A stretch of 64,000 bases of DNA from Dreissena polymorpha (lineage: Eukaryota; Mollusca; Bivalvia; Myida; Dreissenidae): the NCBI RefSeq assembly GCF_020536995.1, contig NC_068357.1:71098968-71162967 (forward strand). Direction: 5' to 3'. The stretch's first letter is position 1; every line of letters starts with the position of its first letter. The position numbers and the translations under genes are program-made. The notes below the pieces were generated by a model. That model saw only the letters and a list, made by a program, of their open reading frames with translations, was not told the DNA's origin and ran no database searches. Positions 1-12,157 of this stretch are shown here, piece by piece.

Positions 1-1370
1 GGGAGCATACTTCTTACATGGACATATATACACATTGTTTAATCGGTTGATACACGCATGTGATAGAGAAACAAATAAAAATAAACAAGATGCACAGTTT
101 CTACAAATTATTTACGGTTTGATGGTACCCTGGATCTTTGACCATCGGGGTTTTCAACACAGTCGGAGTACAGTTTTTTTTTTGGCCAAGGCTTTTCCAA
201 CCAGTTTTTGAACTCTGAGTGTTTAATTTGCGTTGCATTTTGATTTCCTTTAAACAACGCAAATATTTTCCCTTCGAACGACCACGACTTTTCAACGGTG
301 TCAGGCTGCTTTAGTCGCACGGATGCCAACACCTCTGCATTTAATTTCGTAAGGTCTTCATTTACATAAATTCCAGACCCTTTGAATAATTTTGCCTTTT
401 GTAGTATATCAATTTTTGTCTGTCTCCTCACGAACCTTACAATTACAGGCCGATTTGAGTTGGGTCTGAACTTTCCGAGCCTGTGCGCTATGTCTATGTC
501 ATAAGGCTGAATTGGGATTCTCAAATGCGAGTTTACTAGCTCGACGATTTTTTGTGTCACAAACATGGAGGATTGACGGTCCTGGTCCTGTGGAACACCG
601 GCTATTCTGATGTTATTCCGCCGGCTATACTGTTCAGTGTTGTTTGCGAATTCTTCGTGGTTAAGTGTGTCACAGGGCTGTTTGTTCCCTAAAGCTGCGT
701 TTTGCGATTTTAGATCTTCAATCTGTTTGCTTTTTGATTCGCTTTCCTTTTTAAGCTGCTCAATTTCTCGTTTCTGCTCGAAAACGTCATTTTCTAGAAT
801 TTCTATACGTCGGATGACGTTACCTAGAAGTTTCTCTTTAAGCTGTTCCACGGTTTCTTTAATAATGTCTTTTATAAATGTTGAGTCATCTTTGGTAAGG
901 ACGTTTGATAGTTTGTTACTAATTTCTTCAAGACGTTTGTCTATTGTTAATTCACTTGAATCGCGATTTTCGTTTTTCGTGTTGGTGACGAAAGTTGACA
1001 TGGTTTTTTGTTTTTTGGGGTCCGGTTTTGATTTTCCTTTAGCACTTTTGGTTTTGTAACTACTTTTGGCCGAGAGCTCGCTTTTCTCAAAAACTGATGT
1101 CTCCAGCAAGCTTGTATTCGTAGATGCTTCACTTGCTGTAGACGATAATGACCGCTTGCCTTTATTCATTTGCACTGAATTGAGCGCCCTTTTAGGCGTG
1201 AAAAATTGGGGTTTACAACTAACGGTAGATATTGCAGCCTATATCGAGCTGCTTGCACTATTTAATTATTCAATTATGCTTCTTCAAGCGTGACGATCGA
1301 TCTGTCATGTAGAGCGTGACGGATGAACGGTACTCGCAAGCCGCTCAAACCCGCTAAAAACCGCTCACAA
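1..1370 (-). mobile_element. LINE 5' part (5' UTR + ORF1), cut by the window edge
   Basis: A non-LTR retrotransposon read on the minus strand. An intact ORF1 is preceded by about 200 bases of GC-richer leader (about 1170-1370), and the downstream ORF2 would lie beyond position 1. The remaining 107 bases after the ORF1 stop show no endonuclease motif, so ORF2 itself is not seen here. The 5' boundary is set only by the change in base composition and is uncertain. Confidence 0.6.
108..1169 (-). CDS. LINE ORF1 protein (coiled coil + RRM, L1/Tx1-like)
   Basis: This encodes 353 residues from the first ATG; the open frame runs two codons further up from a GTG. The N-terminus is Ser/Lys-rich and basic. 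Residues about 80-155 form a heptad-like, Glu/Lys/Leu-rich coiled coil. After it comes RRNNIRIAGVPQD, the start of an RNA-recognition-motif fold like that of L1 ORF1p, followed by IDIAHRLGKF, RPVIVRFVRR and GSGIYVNEDLTK, all typical of that family. In known LINEs such proteins trimerise through the coiled coil and bind the element's RNA as a nucleic-acid chaperone. The frame is uninterrupted, suggesting a fairly young insertion. Assignment to the L1/Tx1 side is from motif resemblance only. Confidence 0.8.
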   Translation of the reverse strand: MNKGKRSLSSTASEASTNTSLLETSVFEKSELSAKSSYKTKSAKGKSKPDPKKQKTMSTFVTNTKNENRDSSELTIDKRLEEISNKLSNVLTKDDSTFIKDIIKETVEQLKEKLLGNVIRRIEILENDVFEQKREIEQLKKESESKSKQIEDLKSQNAALGNKQPCDTLNHEEFANNTEQYSRRNNIRIAGVPQDQDRQSSMFVTQKIVELVNSHLRIPIQPYDIDIAHRLGKFRPNSNRPVIVRFVRRQTKIDILQKAKLFKGSGIYVNEDLTKLNAEVLASVRLKQPDTVEKSWSFEGKIFALFKGNQNATQIKHSEFKNWLEKPWPKKKLYSDCVENPDGQRSRVPSNRK

Positions 1371-2330
1371 TAGCGCCATTTAGGAAAAAAATACCCCACC
1401 CAATGTATTTTACATAGACAGATTACAGTTTATCAAAGTACTACTTTGCTTTCATTTATTTTCACACGTATTTATACATACATTTTTGAAAGTCTGTCCT
1501 TATTCACATAATAACACTTTTAATTCTTCAAACTACACTGATTGCACACGTTAAAAAAAATAAAGTCTACATTTTATTTCTGTACTGTTTACTCTTAATC
1601 TCAATTTACCACTTGGTATAAACATATTTATTCTAGAATGTGTGTACAAGATATGTTACAAACATCTTAAGTTTATAGGATTGGAACGGTAGCAAAGCTA
1701 GTAGGATTCCGCTATTTACCACTTAAAAACAAATGTATTATTTAGACAATTATTTTCGGTCGTCACTTGAAATATATTACTTCAGAAATAAGCATTTGAA
1801 TCTATTTAAAATTTGCACCTATAATATTAATTATAAACATTAATAGTAATAAGATTTTTGAAAACGAACAACGCCAGTGGTTATATTTTACATGTGTATG
1901 TAATTACGTTATGCATAGAATCCTAATGTGTCGGGCTTGACAATGCAAATTGATCAGTAGTTAAAAAAAATTGGTACGAATAGCCATTATATACATAAAT
2001 ACATTTTATGTAGAAGATAAAACTCGGTTTTCAGAGTGCTTAATTTGTTGAAAGTCTCTGTTATCCGAAGTGCCCTATATCGGGAATCAAAGTATCCGCA
2101 ACTTCATGAATACCACCTATTAAAATATGCTCTATCTTCGTTTATATTTCATTGAATACTATCAAAATGTCAGTATTTGAAGCACAGTGATTACTCTACA
2201 TGCCCAGCATACGCAGTTTGTGGCTGCAACACATGAGTTTCTTTTTACGAAATAAAGGTTACCTATAAAAAGTGATTATGTTTTTTCAAAAGCGAGTGTG
2301 TGTACTTGTTTTGGTTATATAGTGGTGTAT
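1371..2330. other. AT-rich non-coding stretch
   Basis: No open frame of note, no recognisable repeat and no splice-bounded exon seen. Confidence 0.4.
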
Positions 2331-2420
2331 ATGTTTTACTATTTTTCGGCATAGCTGTTTAACGTCACTTTTGACCTTAGATGACCTTCATTCATGATAG
2401 GTCCGAAATGAATAAACCCG
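2331..2420 (+). repeat. Fragment of a dispersed repeat (copy of the 34.4 and 46.1 kb repeat)
   Basis: Shares the block TTTTTCGGCATAGCTGTTTA, followed by ACGTCACTTTTGACCT, with about 34425 (plus) and about 46130-46180 (minus). Only the core of the element is recognisable here. Confidence 0.5.
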
Positions 2421-3700
2421 AATTGTGCATTGGCTAATAATACAAAAATCACCGTAAACATTGGTAGTCTGGTTCCCAGACTAAACATTGGATGTATACA
2501 GTATCATTTGAACTGAAATATGAATATATTTTATTAATTACATGTTAACTACAATAATTTAAAAACTGTCATGATACAAAACATCGTCTAAACATTACAT
2601 CGAAACGTTTCTCCTTAGTTTACGAAGCAGTATAGCATTAATCACATGTCTGTACAATTAAAATAATCTATTGTTTACACGCCGTAGCGGCCACACTAAG
2701 CACTACAAAAACAGGCTAGATTGCACTTTACCGGTACGCAGTTGTTTACCACTATCGACAAAGCGGGGGTTTGGGGGCGGTAGCCCGCGATACTAATGAA
2801 AAATATATAGGTGTTGGAAATATATCTGTCTTTGATTTATTGTAATCCATATTTGCGTTTATTAGTGTAATTTTTTTTTTTTCTACTTTGTTTTGTTCAA
2901 TTTTTATATAAAGTTCTGTTTTTCTGCAAAAACTTCATATCACTGTAATGCTTGCAATATTGAGTCTTTTATGTTTACATTCTACTAACATCTGTACACA
3001 TTATAACACATTATCTTTTATTTAATTCCAACATTATGTTCATAAGTTTTCAGTGGCGAATATGTTTTCTTTTCCTATTGAAACTAATGTATTACTCTTT
3101 CAATTATGAAAACCTAGTCATTACAATACTTATTGACAATTAAACATACAATTTCACCTCTTCTTGTTCTTTATTTTTATTTGTTATTACATTAAAATAT
3201 ATTATCTTATTATCACTCACTACCTTCATTAAAATACATGGTCGCTTCATTCCATCTCCTTTCACTGGTCGCAAACATTACAACATCAATGCCGTATATC
3301 TTTTTAAAGATATTTCTTGTTTACAATGTGAAGACCAAACGAAATGTTTCATCTGCGTAATCTTGTTTGCCTAAAGTTAATTATTCGCAATTGTGTTACG
3401 TTGAGTCATATATTTCATCGTTTATATCTTCTATGTCTTCTACCCCGTTAAGAAATATTATAGTATGCACATTACGGCTGATCGATATGCACGCCGTCTA
3501 TACTAATGTGTAAGGTTTCATGAAAGTCAAGGCAGCTTGGCAGCAACCAACGTGCCACTATAAAAATATACAATAAGTGAAACTGTTTACAATTTGTTTT
3601 GATTGATACTAAATAAGAAACAAGAGCATCGCATAACGGGTGCCAACGCTCGGCTGCGGGTGCAGTTTTGAATAAATGAAAGCTTGACAGAATTACTTTT
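2421..3700. other. AT-rich non-coding stretch
   Basis: No gene seen. A short GC-rich G-run patch lies near 2760-2790; the rest is AT-rich with homopolymer T runs. Confidence 0.4.
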
Positions 3701-3928
3701 TTAGAGGTCACAGTGACCTTGACCTAGTGACCAAAATGTGTGTGGCGTGTAGAACTCGTCAAGGTGTATCTACATATGAAGTTTCAAAATTGTAGGTGGA
3801 AGCACTTTGTTTTTTGAGCAAAATATCAAAGTTTTAGCACGACGCCTGTGGACGGCGGACGACGCGACACGAAGAGCTGGCCATGACAATACCTCGGATT
3901 TTCTCCGAAAACAGCCGAGCTAAAAATG
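3701..3928 (+). repeat. Bivalve-type dispersed repeat with nuclear-receptor-like half-sites
   Basis: Starts with tandem and inverted GGTCA/TGACC motifs, passes through GACGGCGGACGACGCGACAC, and ends CCGAAAACAGCCGAGCTAAAA. I recall this arrangement as a common repeat in bivalve genomes (recall, not checked). Single copy in this window. Confidence 0.55.
3705..3719. promoter_or_regulatory. Perfect AGGTCA-CAG-TGACCT palindrome (ERE-like)
   Basis: Two hexamers inverted with a 3-bp spacer match the textbook estrogen/steroid receptor response element. Further TGACC half-sites follow within 20 bp. It is part of a dispersed repeat, so binding in vivo is inference. Confidence 0.35.
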
Positions 3929-4026
3929 ATCAACAATATGCGATCAAATTAAGCATCTGATGTGTTTTTTGTGACCATTCCAATATACTTACTCAATGAT
4001 CACTCAATGGTTACTCAATGATTGGC

Positions 4027-4232
4027 AGCTCGCCGTGGCGTAATGGATATGGTGTCCGCCTACCGACCGGGAGGTAACGTGTTCGATCCATACTGTGGGA
4101 GCGTTCTTTATATTTTCCACATATACACCAAGTACTGGTTTTAGTCGAGGCTAGAGTCTAGTCGGACTCGAGGGCGTTTAAAATAAACCGAAGGCTTTCT
4201 ATGCAATCGAGCTAAAATAAATAGGTTTAAAC
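4027..4232 (+). mobile_element. tRNA-derived SINE, copy 1
   Basis: The head resembles a tRNA: GCTCGCCGTGGCGTAATGG (A-box region) and GTTCGATCC (B box), closing with GGGAGC. It is followed by a shared body ending near AAATAGGTTTAAAC. Two more copies lie on the minus strand at 34848-35042 and 40686-40865. Confidence 0.7.
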
Positions 4233-4412
4233 TTATGATCACAAGTATGTGTGTTTGTAAAAGTTGTGAAATGTCGACGTTCTCAGCTAGGAACTCCGTT
4301 TTAGTTGATAACAGCTGGACTTATTGTGATGTCTTAAAATGGTTCAAAACACACTACTTTGAAATTCGTTGATCGCAACTTTTAGCCTGTATAATATGTT
4401 CGATGTAGTATA

Positions 4413-4678
4413 TGGGCCTTGATCTGTTAACAGTAGGTTTAATGTGTGTGCGTAAAGTGTCGTCCCAGATAAGCCTTACAGTCCGCACAGGCTAATCAGG
4501 AACGACAATTTCCGCCTAAACTGGATTTTTGTTAAGAAGAGACTTTCTCAAAACAAAACAAAAAAATCTTGAAAGCGGAAAGTGTCGTCCCTGATTAGCC
4601 TTTGCGGACTGCACAGGCCTATCTGGGACGACACTTTGCGCACACGCATTAAACCCCCTTTTCACAAAGCACGGCCCA
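4413..4678. mobile_element. TA-flanked palindromic MITE, copy 1
   Basis: Family hallmarks: a terminal inverted repeat (consensus TGAGCCGTGCTCTGTGAAAA), a flanking TA on both sides, and two internal hairpins built from TAGCCTGTGCAGTCCGCACA flanked by GTGTCGTCCC / GGGACGACAC, around an AT-rich middle. About 265 bp with no coding capacity. TA duplication suggests mobilisation by a Tc1/mariner-type transposase (inference). Confidence 0.75.
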
Positions 4679-4818
4679 TATATTTTGCTGTAGTGTATAT
4701 GTAATCGGTAACTTGCCTTTATTGAAAGACCGGCGGTGTGTAAGAATATTTGATCTACTGACAGTGTTTTAGGAATATTTTTCGACAATAATGTTACCCG
4801 ACATTTTTGGGATACATA

Positions 4819-5077
4819 TGAGCCGCACTTTGTGAAAAGGGGGTCAATGCATGTGCGTCAAGTGTCGCGCCAGATTTGCCTTTGCAGTCCACACAGGCTA
4901 ATCAGGGATAACTCTTTCCGCTTTTATATTTTTCGTATAAAGAAAGTCTCTTCTTAGCAAAAATCATGTTTAAGCGCAAAGTGTCGTCCCTGATTAGCCT
5001 GTGTGGAGTGCACAGGCTAATCTGGGACGACACTTTACGCACATGCATTAAACCTCCTTTTCACAAAGCATGGTTCA
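4819..5077. mobile_element. TA-flanked palindromic MITE, copy 2
   Basis: Starts TGAGCCGCACTTTGTGAAAA and ends in the complementary form, with TA on both sides. Only 140 bp from copy 1. Confidence 0.75.
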
Positions 5078-7143
5078 TATGTATCGCTTAAAAATTGCTT
5101 TTCTAGTAACACGTTTTACATCCTTGCACATACCTTTACATCAGTGTATAGATTCTGTCGGGTTGCATTGCCGAAATGATGTGTTTCTTACATGTGACAC
5201 AGTCAAATGTATAGTAAAAATGACTCTTATACTATGTATGAGAGTTTCAATAGAGCTATTAAACACGAGTTCATGTTGTTGGTAGTCTTCCAGGTTCAAC
5301 ACTTGTACGAAGAGAAACACTCGTTGTTTGTAATACATTTAAAATACATTATCATTTTTAATTTCATCATAGTTATTCATGAAAGAATATGCACGCAGAT
5401 GCATAACATTTGTTTGTTCACATAAATACCTTTTAATAATAAATTATAATTTATGAAAAACAACATACCAAAAGTGAATAAAGCAATGTGTAAAATAATC
5501 AGTGGATGAAATGTTTGCAGTGTCATAAATGTTATATTTTTAGTAAGCTAACTAAACCAAATGTATACAGGAACACATGTTTGAGATAAGAAGCGATGAT
5601 TTTGTTGTTTCTTATAAACTATTTACACAGAATTAATACATAGACATTGTTTTTATGACAAAATAAATACACATTCAGTAAACAACTTATGAGGTTTATC
5701 TTCAATGATTTCGTGCAAAGGGAGGGCAGCGATGCATGTCTCTTTTTTCCTAGAGTCATAGGTATACCTTCAAAGAATATGCGTGTGTTAAATGTACGCT
5801 GTGCAAAAATAATGAAACCTTGATTATCAACGTGAACTCAGGTAAATATATTTAAATAATCAAAGCATCAAAATATTAATATAAATATGGATTAACCCAC
5901 AAACACGTCAAAACAGTTTCGTCAAAAAATTAAAAATTAAATAAAAGACATAGTGTTTTATGTATATGTAGTTCGTCATTTTATGCTTATCATCTTACGG
6001 TTCTATCAAAGCCTTAAAAAGAACATGAACTTAGTTTATTCAATAAATTCTCATTACATAAACGTTCGTTTGTATTTTGAAATAATAAAACAAGAATATT
6101 TTAACCTTCCTGCACATGTATGATCGATATTGCAAAAGCTATATAAATAAATGTCCATTCGCATAAAATAATTCATAATGTGTATTTATTGAAACTCATT
6201 GCCTCGTTTGAATTGTTAACAATAAATAACATATTTATAAACGTTACATATACCGTTCTAGTACCGATAGTCTTTTTTTTGTATTTTCATTTGAACTCGT
6301 CGACAATTGTTGAATATTGCAAATTAAAAATAAAAACAAGTCAAATTAAAAACTTAATAAACGTTCTTTTTAACAAAAATAAAATTATAGAATCAGTAAA
6401 CACGTTACGGATATTATTTACGGGTTTCATTTTTGTAAAATTAAAATATAATATTCACCGTTACATTTATCCTCATGATTTACGTTATAGTCGTACATGA
6501 ACATTTAAATTTATGTTGGTGTAAACTTTATATTTAATATAATGATAATGAAACACCCGTTGCTGAAACAATAAAGTTAAAAAAAAGCATACGCGTACTG
6601 TTGTTTATTATTTTTTAATAAGATGTGTTTATTGACTTTTAATAAGAATGCATTTTAATTGATCTCAAATTGACCATATATATAATCAATAATTCAAACC
6701 ACCATTTATACATACTTCGTGAAACATAATTAAATTTTGAAAAGAATATACACTACTAACCGTCGATATGCTCTGTATGTGATTGTCGATCAACGGTGCA
6801 GTTTGTTTAACATACATCTAATGAACTTCATCGTTAAGGTAACACATTTCTTGGAAATGTATACCACAAAATTTAAATAACACAAAAGAAATTCTATTTA
6901 CAAAATAGATTTGAATATGGAATAGTTTAAGGGGCGTTCCATTTAAACGAGCACAAGCTTCGACATTCATGTACGTCAGAAGAGATTCCATTTAATGTCC
7001 ATCTTAAGAACGACAGTCTAGCGCATGCGCCCTTGTTCCTGAATGCGTTATACTTTCAACGAAAGTGAGATTTTACGAACGTGGGGCGCTCATTCTCACA
7101 GGCCCACGAGACACTTCAAAGACACAAATCACGCGATGTTTCA
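5078..7143. other. AT-rich stretch downstream of the SIX4/5 terminal exon
   Basis: Very AT-rich; short open frames here look random. The part just below 7144 would be the 3' UTR of the homeobox gene if the two-exon model is right. Confidence 0.4.
6604..6609 (-). terminator. Candidate polyadenylation signal (AATAAA on the minus strand)
   Basis: AATAAA lies about 540 bases downstream of the stop at 7144, with a second at 6628-6633. Such hexamers are common in AT-rich DNA, so this is only a candidate. Confidence 0.2.
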
Positions 7144-7399
7144 TCATACGGCCGGAACTGAATAATGAAGTCGGTGGTCCATTTGTTGACTAAATGGGTA
7201 GTGGGGCGGTAATGGTTCACTTTTCACCATGCCGTTCATCATGTTCATTCTCATATCGTCAATCATTTTGACGGAAACGTCCAAGTCGTTCCGGTAGTCG
7301 TGGTGACCGTGTGACGTCATCATGTTGCCCGGCCCGGCAGGGAATGTTTGGTGGTGGTGGTGGTGCATCTGTTGCTGGAACTGCTCCTCCATCAGATCC
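7144..7399 (-). CDS. Putative terminal coding exon of the SIX4/5 gene
   Basis: On the minus strand a pyrimidine-containing tract ending TGTGTTTCAG precedes an open segment that gives one base to complete a codon, then 84 residues and TGA. The peptide begins DLMEEQFQQQ, has a five-His run, is rich in Met and His, contains VKSEP (a psi-K-x-E match to the sumoylation consensus) and ends LHYSVPAV. It has no fold that I recognise, which fits a low-complexity C-terminal regulatory tail. The incoming phase (two bases needed from upstream) equals the outgoing phase of the homeodomain exon at 25997. Joined, they give R258 at the junction and 342 residues, shorter than vertebrate SIX4 but of the order of insect Six4. 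The link across 18.6 kb is inference; extra exons may lie between. Confidence 0.55.
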
Positions 7400-7695
7400 C
7401 TGAAACACATAATCAAATGCGATTCTTTCAGGTGTACCAACATTTGCTTCTTCTTTTTATAAAATTTTCAAACATGGTATGGAACAATATTTTTCTTTTA
7501 TATTTAATATGCAGAATTTCAAATAAACATAATTGTCGTGTTTATCTACTGAGAAACGTTTATTTTAATAAATATTTACAACATTTACACGGAGTTAATC
7601 GTATACCAAAACAATTTTATGTGTCTTATCATTCCTTGTTCTTGTTATGCTGTAACTCTTAACTGTTTACTTATATATATATATAAATGTTATAT

Positions 7696-8096
7696 ATAGG
7701 ATCTGGCACGAGACGTCATATCATAGGCCTACAATATTTTATTAAACGAGTTCAGGAATTGTGTTAGTAAGCGAGCCTTTGGCGAGCTTACTAACGAATT
7801 TTCTGGACGAGTTTAATAAAATATGTTATGAAATGACAACGAGTGTCAGATCTTTTTATTACATGCTTTTAAGTGAGCAAAATAAATAAATATTTACGCA
7901 AACATAATGATAAATCCCAAATGTTGTTTCCATTTCGTGACGTTGCAACGTCATTACAGCAAAATAACCAAATGCGATTGGTCAATCGAACGAAAACTAA
8001 GCCAATGAAAACGCTTAAAAAGTATATTACACATGTGTAAGATAGAAATGTTCTTAATGGTTATATTACATGGGAAACAGGCTATAGCATGTGTTT
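7696..8096 (+). repeat. Double-foldback repeat, copy 1
   Basis: Starts near GGATCTGGCACGAG. The first hairpin pairs this and the ATATTTTATTAAACGAG block with its complement about 150 bp on; a further AAGCGAGCC..GGCGAGCTT stem forms the loop. A second, wider inverted repeat pairs TATTACATGCTTTTAA with the distal end AGCATGTG. Copies at 35046-35459 and 35593-35999 are better preserved. Confidence 0.65.
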
Positions 8097-8568
8097 AAAT
8101 GATATATATAATAATGATTGTATCAATAATGATAGGAAATTAAGGCGCGTACTTGGTTTTGTCATACTTTGTACCATCATGTTAACAGACACCAGACGGT
8201 GCATGTTTTTGACTAAAAGATGCATTGCATCGCGCAAACACATCGGTCCTTTTATAACTGAAATGACAGGGTTTTGTCCCAAAGATAGGTATCTATCCGG
8301 ACACCATGTCATTGTCGCTTCAGTAGGCGTTGAGCATGAAAAATTTAATGTTCGTATTATCCGCGATATCTCACTAATCATCGATATATCCTGCGCGAAT
8401 CGCACCGCTAACAATACCGAAGTAACCGTATCTGATTCTGCCGATATTATTCGGTGTATCATATTGCAGAGAATAGGTGTTCCAGCTCGATCGGCCATTA
8501 ATAAGCTTTTATTTTCATGTCACGGGCTTTCAGACGTGAACACGGTGGCTTTACCTCGCCTCATTTGA
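8089..8568. other. GC-richer segment open on both strands, function unknown
   Basis: About 480 bases are open on the plus strand (159 codons) and most of the same stretch is open on the minus strand (138 codons). Neither peptide resembles a family I know, and neither start is supported by splice or promoter signals. It sits inside the proposed SIX4/5 intron region, next to the foldback repeat and a tandem duplication. It could be a decayed exon of an element or plain chance in a GC-richer patch. Confidence 0.25.
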
Positions 8569-8915
8569 ATTCGTATAATATGTACGGGTCGGGGTTATTA
8601 ATTCACCCAGCATCGCTCGGGTTGGTGGTGAGGACAGAAATGTTAATCGATGAGTTCGGGCGTGTCTGTTGTTTTATGTAATCAATAAAGTATTCCCCTT
8701 GTGTATGTTCGGCGAAAGCTTATATCGATTAGAATCTTAAATGATTGCCTTGCAAATAGTTTGCCTTAGATCACGCTGCAATTAAATATATTAAGAGACA
8801 ATAACGGTAACAACATACACCAATAGACAATAATCATAATACAAGTAGCATTAATAACAGGCTAGTTTTTTTATGTAAGTTTTTATTATTAAAACATTGT
8901 GACTTGCGTACTCAA
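8548..8915 (+). repeat. Diverged tandem duplication, unit 1
   Basis: Unit of about 350 bp starting CTCGCCTCATTTGAA and containing CGGGGTTATTAATTCACC, AATAGACAATAATC and ACATTGTGACTTGC. Each block recurs in the same order in the next unit. Confidence 0.6.
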
Positions 8916-9245
8916 TTGCTTTGGCTCGCCTAATTTGAAATCATATTATATGCACGGGGTTATTCATTCACCAACCATCGTATGTGTTGGCGGTGGTGCC
9001 AGAACTGTAAATTGATTAGGTGGGACGTTTCTGTTGATTTTATGCAGTTAAAAATTATTTCCCTAGAGTATGCTTGGTATAAGCTAATATCGATAAGAAT
9101 CTTTATCAATTGCAATCCTTATATTTAACATCACGGTGTAACATACAGTAATAGACAACAGTAATAACAGTACAGCATTAACAACAGTTAACCGGGTAGT
9201 TGTTTCGTACCATTTTTTATAATTAAAATGTTGTGACTTGCAATT
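8916..9245 (+). repeat. Diverged tandem duplication, unit 2
   Basis: Repeats the blocks of unit 1 (CTCGCCTAATTTGAA, CGGGGTTATTCATTCACC, AATAGACAACAGTAATA, ATGTTGTGACTTGC) with many substitutions and small gaps, so the duplication is old. Confidence 0.6.
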
Positions 9246-12157
9246 CCATATACTTTTTCGCTAAAAACACATAAATCGTTTAATGCTATGTAAACAATGC
9301 AATTGTGTATCTAAAATGCATCTTAAAAAATAATTTTTCTAGTAACGTATTATCACAATGTAATGCTGTTTATCATTATTTTTGAGAAAAAAATCCGTAT
9401 GCGCTGCAAATATCGTGTTTATTATTTTGCAACAAGTACAACATTATGTGATAAAAAATAAATAAGGGCCAGATTGAAGAGGCATCAATTTAGTTTGGGT
9501 GTAATATAAAAAAAACTCATTATTTTTATAAAAGTTAACGGTCTGACTGATGTAGCCCGGTACATAATTTTGCTTGAAGCTGCCTTCGCGGACTTTTGAT
9601 AGATCTAGACTTTGATAACGAATAAATACCTTGCCGTTAAATTGTTAACTATGTGCCATTTAATTTGGCTTAAACTGAATTAAGAACGAAGGCTCATTGT
9701 GCGTCTGACGGGCTTCTATCGTATATCACACCAGCATCCGTTCGTCATAAAGGGATGCTCTGTTATCACAACTATTCATCTTTGATGAATATAAAACGGT
9801 TTCCATAGTCACCAAGTTTACTTTTTTCCTCAATAGAAGATGAAAACTGTTATTAAATGTTCGTAAAATGGTACCCAGTCTTTAAGCACAGACGATAAAT
9901 GTTATCAGACACCACATCATATTTTCTTTTCACTTTGTCATTATTATAATATAAATTGTTCACACACTGTATATACGTATAGAGTGGCAACCTTTGCAGG
10001 CCTGTCGATGATGGTTTTTATTTGTCATTTTGTATAAAAACCAAAGCGTTATTGGAAATTTTGTACTAAAAAGAGTAATTAAATGTTCAGTCGATTTCAT
10101 TTTATTTTCCCTAATTAAACTAGTCAAAATCATTAACGTCCTAACAAAAGTTAATAAAGTATAGAACGCTTGAAAAATGTATATTATGTCTGCCAACTTC
10201 CATCAAGGGGATCGGATAATTGCGTTTTGTTTCAAGTACAAAACATTTTGTGTTTGTTTCAATTCACGAGTTGTATAAACGTTATTAAAAGTTTGTAATA
10301 AGCTATGAGATTGTATACCGGTAAGCTTTATTATTGAATAAATGATGTTGTTGTTGTAATATATAACAAAGTATGCACTATTCAAGAATCGCTGGAAATA
10401 ACATTCGTTCTGTTTAAACATTTATATACCTTCATTTCACTCTTCTAATTTGTGTATTTTCATTTTATAACATATCTCCTTGTTGCGCAGATACATTATA
10501 TTTAAATATACGTAATAGTTTAATAAAGTAAGTTTAATATACGAACTTTCCTGTTAACATGAAGAAAACAATAATAAATTTTAAATATGCGTAATGATTC
10601 TTAGACTTCTCATGTGACAAATTCGTATATTCATAGATAAGCTATTTCTAAATTATTGGTAGAACAATATGATGGATATTTATATAACAAAGTAAACTTA
10701 TACTGTTTTGGGCTAAAAAAAGCAAAAACTTTACTCTTACAGCGCATATGTATCGTTTTCATAAAAAATGGTATTGGTAACAAAATCACGCTGAAGTATT
10801 TCAAGTACTTGAACAGTCATTTCTAAAAAAAAAATATTTGTATCAATCGAAGTTTTCAAACGTATGTCTGGTATGTTGGCATGTAACCGCAAATCACAAA
10901 TCGTTTGAAAAGTACTTCCAAATTAAATAAAGAACAAAATTTTAATGAGATACTTTCGACTTTTAGTAGCCGCATTCTCTTGAAATGTGCATGTCAAAGT
11001 GAACAAAAGGCGAACAAATTCTCGCTGAAAGAAATTGATCAAAAGTGAGAGGTCATTTTATCTTCGCACCGGGAACGAAGCCACAGGTACGAACAATATA
11101 GAGTACGGCTGTTCACACACTTAATAAAAGACAACTACTTTTCTGATTCACTGCGCGCAAAGAGTTTTTCAAATGACAGACAAAGCTTTGACAAATATGA
11201 ATTGTGACTTTCAATAAAGCGCTCTGCGGGGAAGTAATGACTAAACCTGCAAACAGTGACCAGGTGAAAGATAGCAACGCTCCTATTGTTGGCGATATAA
11301 ACGTCATTTTATTTATGCGACGGCGATGGCAAGAAGTTTTTTATACGGATCTAGAAAACGTAGAAGCTGTAGATGATACTTCCTACATCATTTTACCCCC
11401 TTGGTGCAAAAAGATACCATGTGACATTGAAATAAGAAGGTGCATTGTACCTTTTTGCACCAATGGGACGAATTTATTATTATAAAAAAATAGAAGGTCA
11501 TGTGATTTCATTATCTTTATGAAAATAATAATTATTATCATTATCATTATCATCTCTTCCATCGTAAGAAACATCATCACCTAAGTAGTAAGTAATAACA
11601 GAATCAACAGCAGCAGCAAGATTAGGTGTTGCAGTTGCTGCATTTGTTGTAGTAGCTGTAGAAGAAGTTTGTAAACTTGCCATAGTTGTATGTCGGTTAA
11701 GGTGTGTTTTTAGGATTTCATCTTACATTTAATATTTTATAAGATTTGACGCTTGAGAACAAACAGGAAAATAATACATCAAACTTAGGTAATGAGTTGA
11801 TGTAATGCAGTTTCCCTGAATAGTGTTATTATATAAATTATTTCGCCGCGAGAGTAATTAATCTAAATGATCTCGTTCATCATTATACAATCAATAATTC
11901 ATTTAATTCTAAACAGAGCCATTTTCCGTGGTTATTTGGAATAGGCGACACCGCAGGGTGGGGAATAGGGTGTAGGACCGAGGGGCAGGGCAGTCTATTG
12001 TTCCTGTGATTTATTACTTTAATAGCTGAAATGGATATTATATCGAACCACAACCGAAGAAAATACAACATAATGTGTGTTATACGCTAGATCGAGTTGG
12101 GACATAGTGAAAGCTGTCATGTTTTTATTGCAGCCAATCAATACACGGCAATGAATA
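9246..12157. other. AT-rich intronic stretch with one hairpin
   Basis: No gene or repeat family recognised apart from an imperfect inverted repeat at 11401-11463. A (TCA/TAA)-rich patch lies near 11520-11600. Confidence 0.4.
11401..11463. repeat. Small inverted repeat (17-bp arms)
   Basis: TTGGTGCAAAAAGATAC (11401-11417) pairs with GTACCTTTTTGCACCAA (11447-11463) with one mismatch and a 29-base loop. Confidence 0.5.

Noticed and set aside
610-1059. Plus-strand 149-codon frame
   Set aside because: Antisense shadow of the LINE ORF1; Ser/Phe-rich composition reflects the complement of Lys/Glu codons.
4516-4788. 90-codon minus-strand frame
   Set aside because: It crosses a TA-flanked MITE and has no family resemblance.
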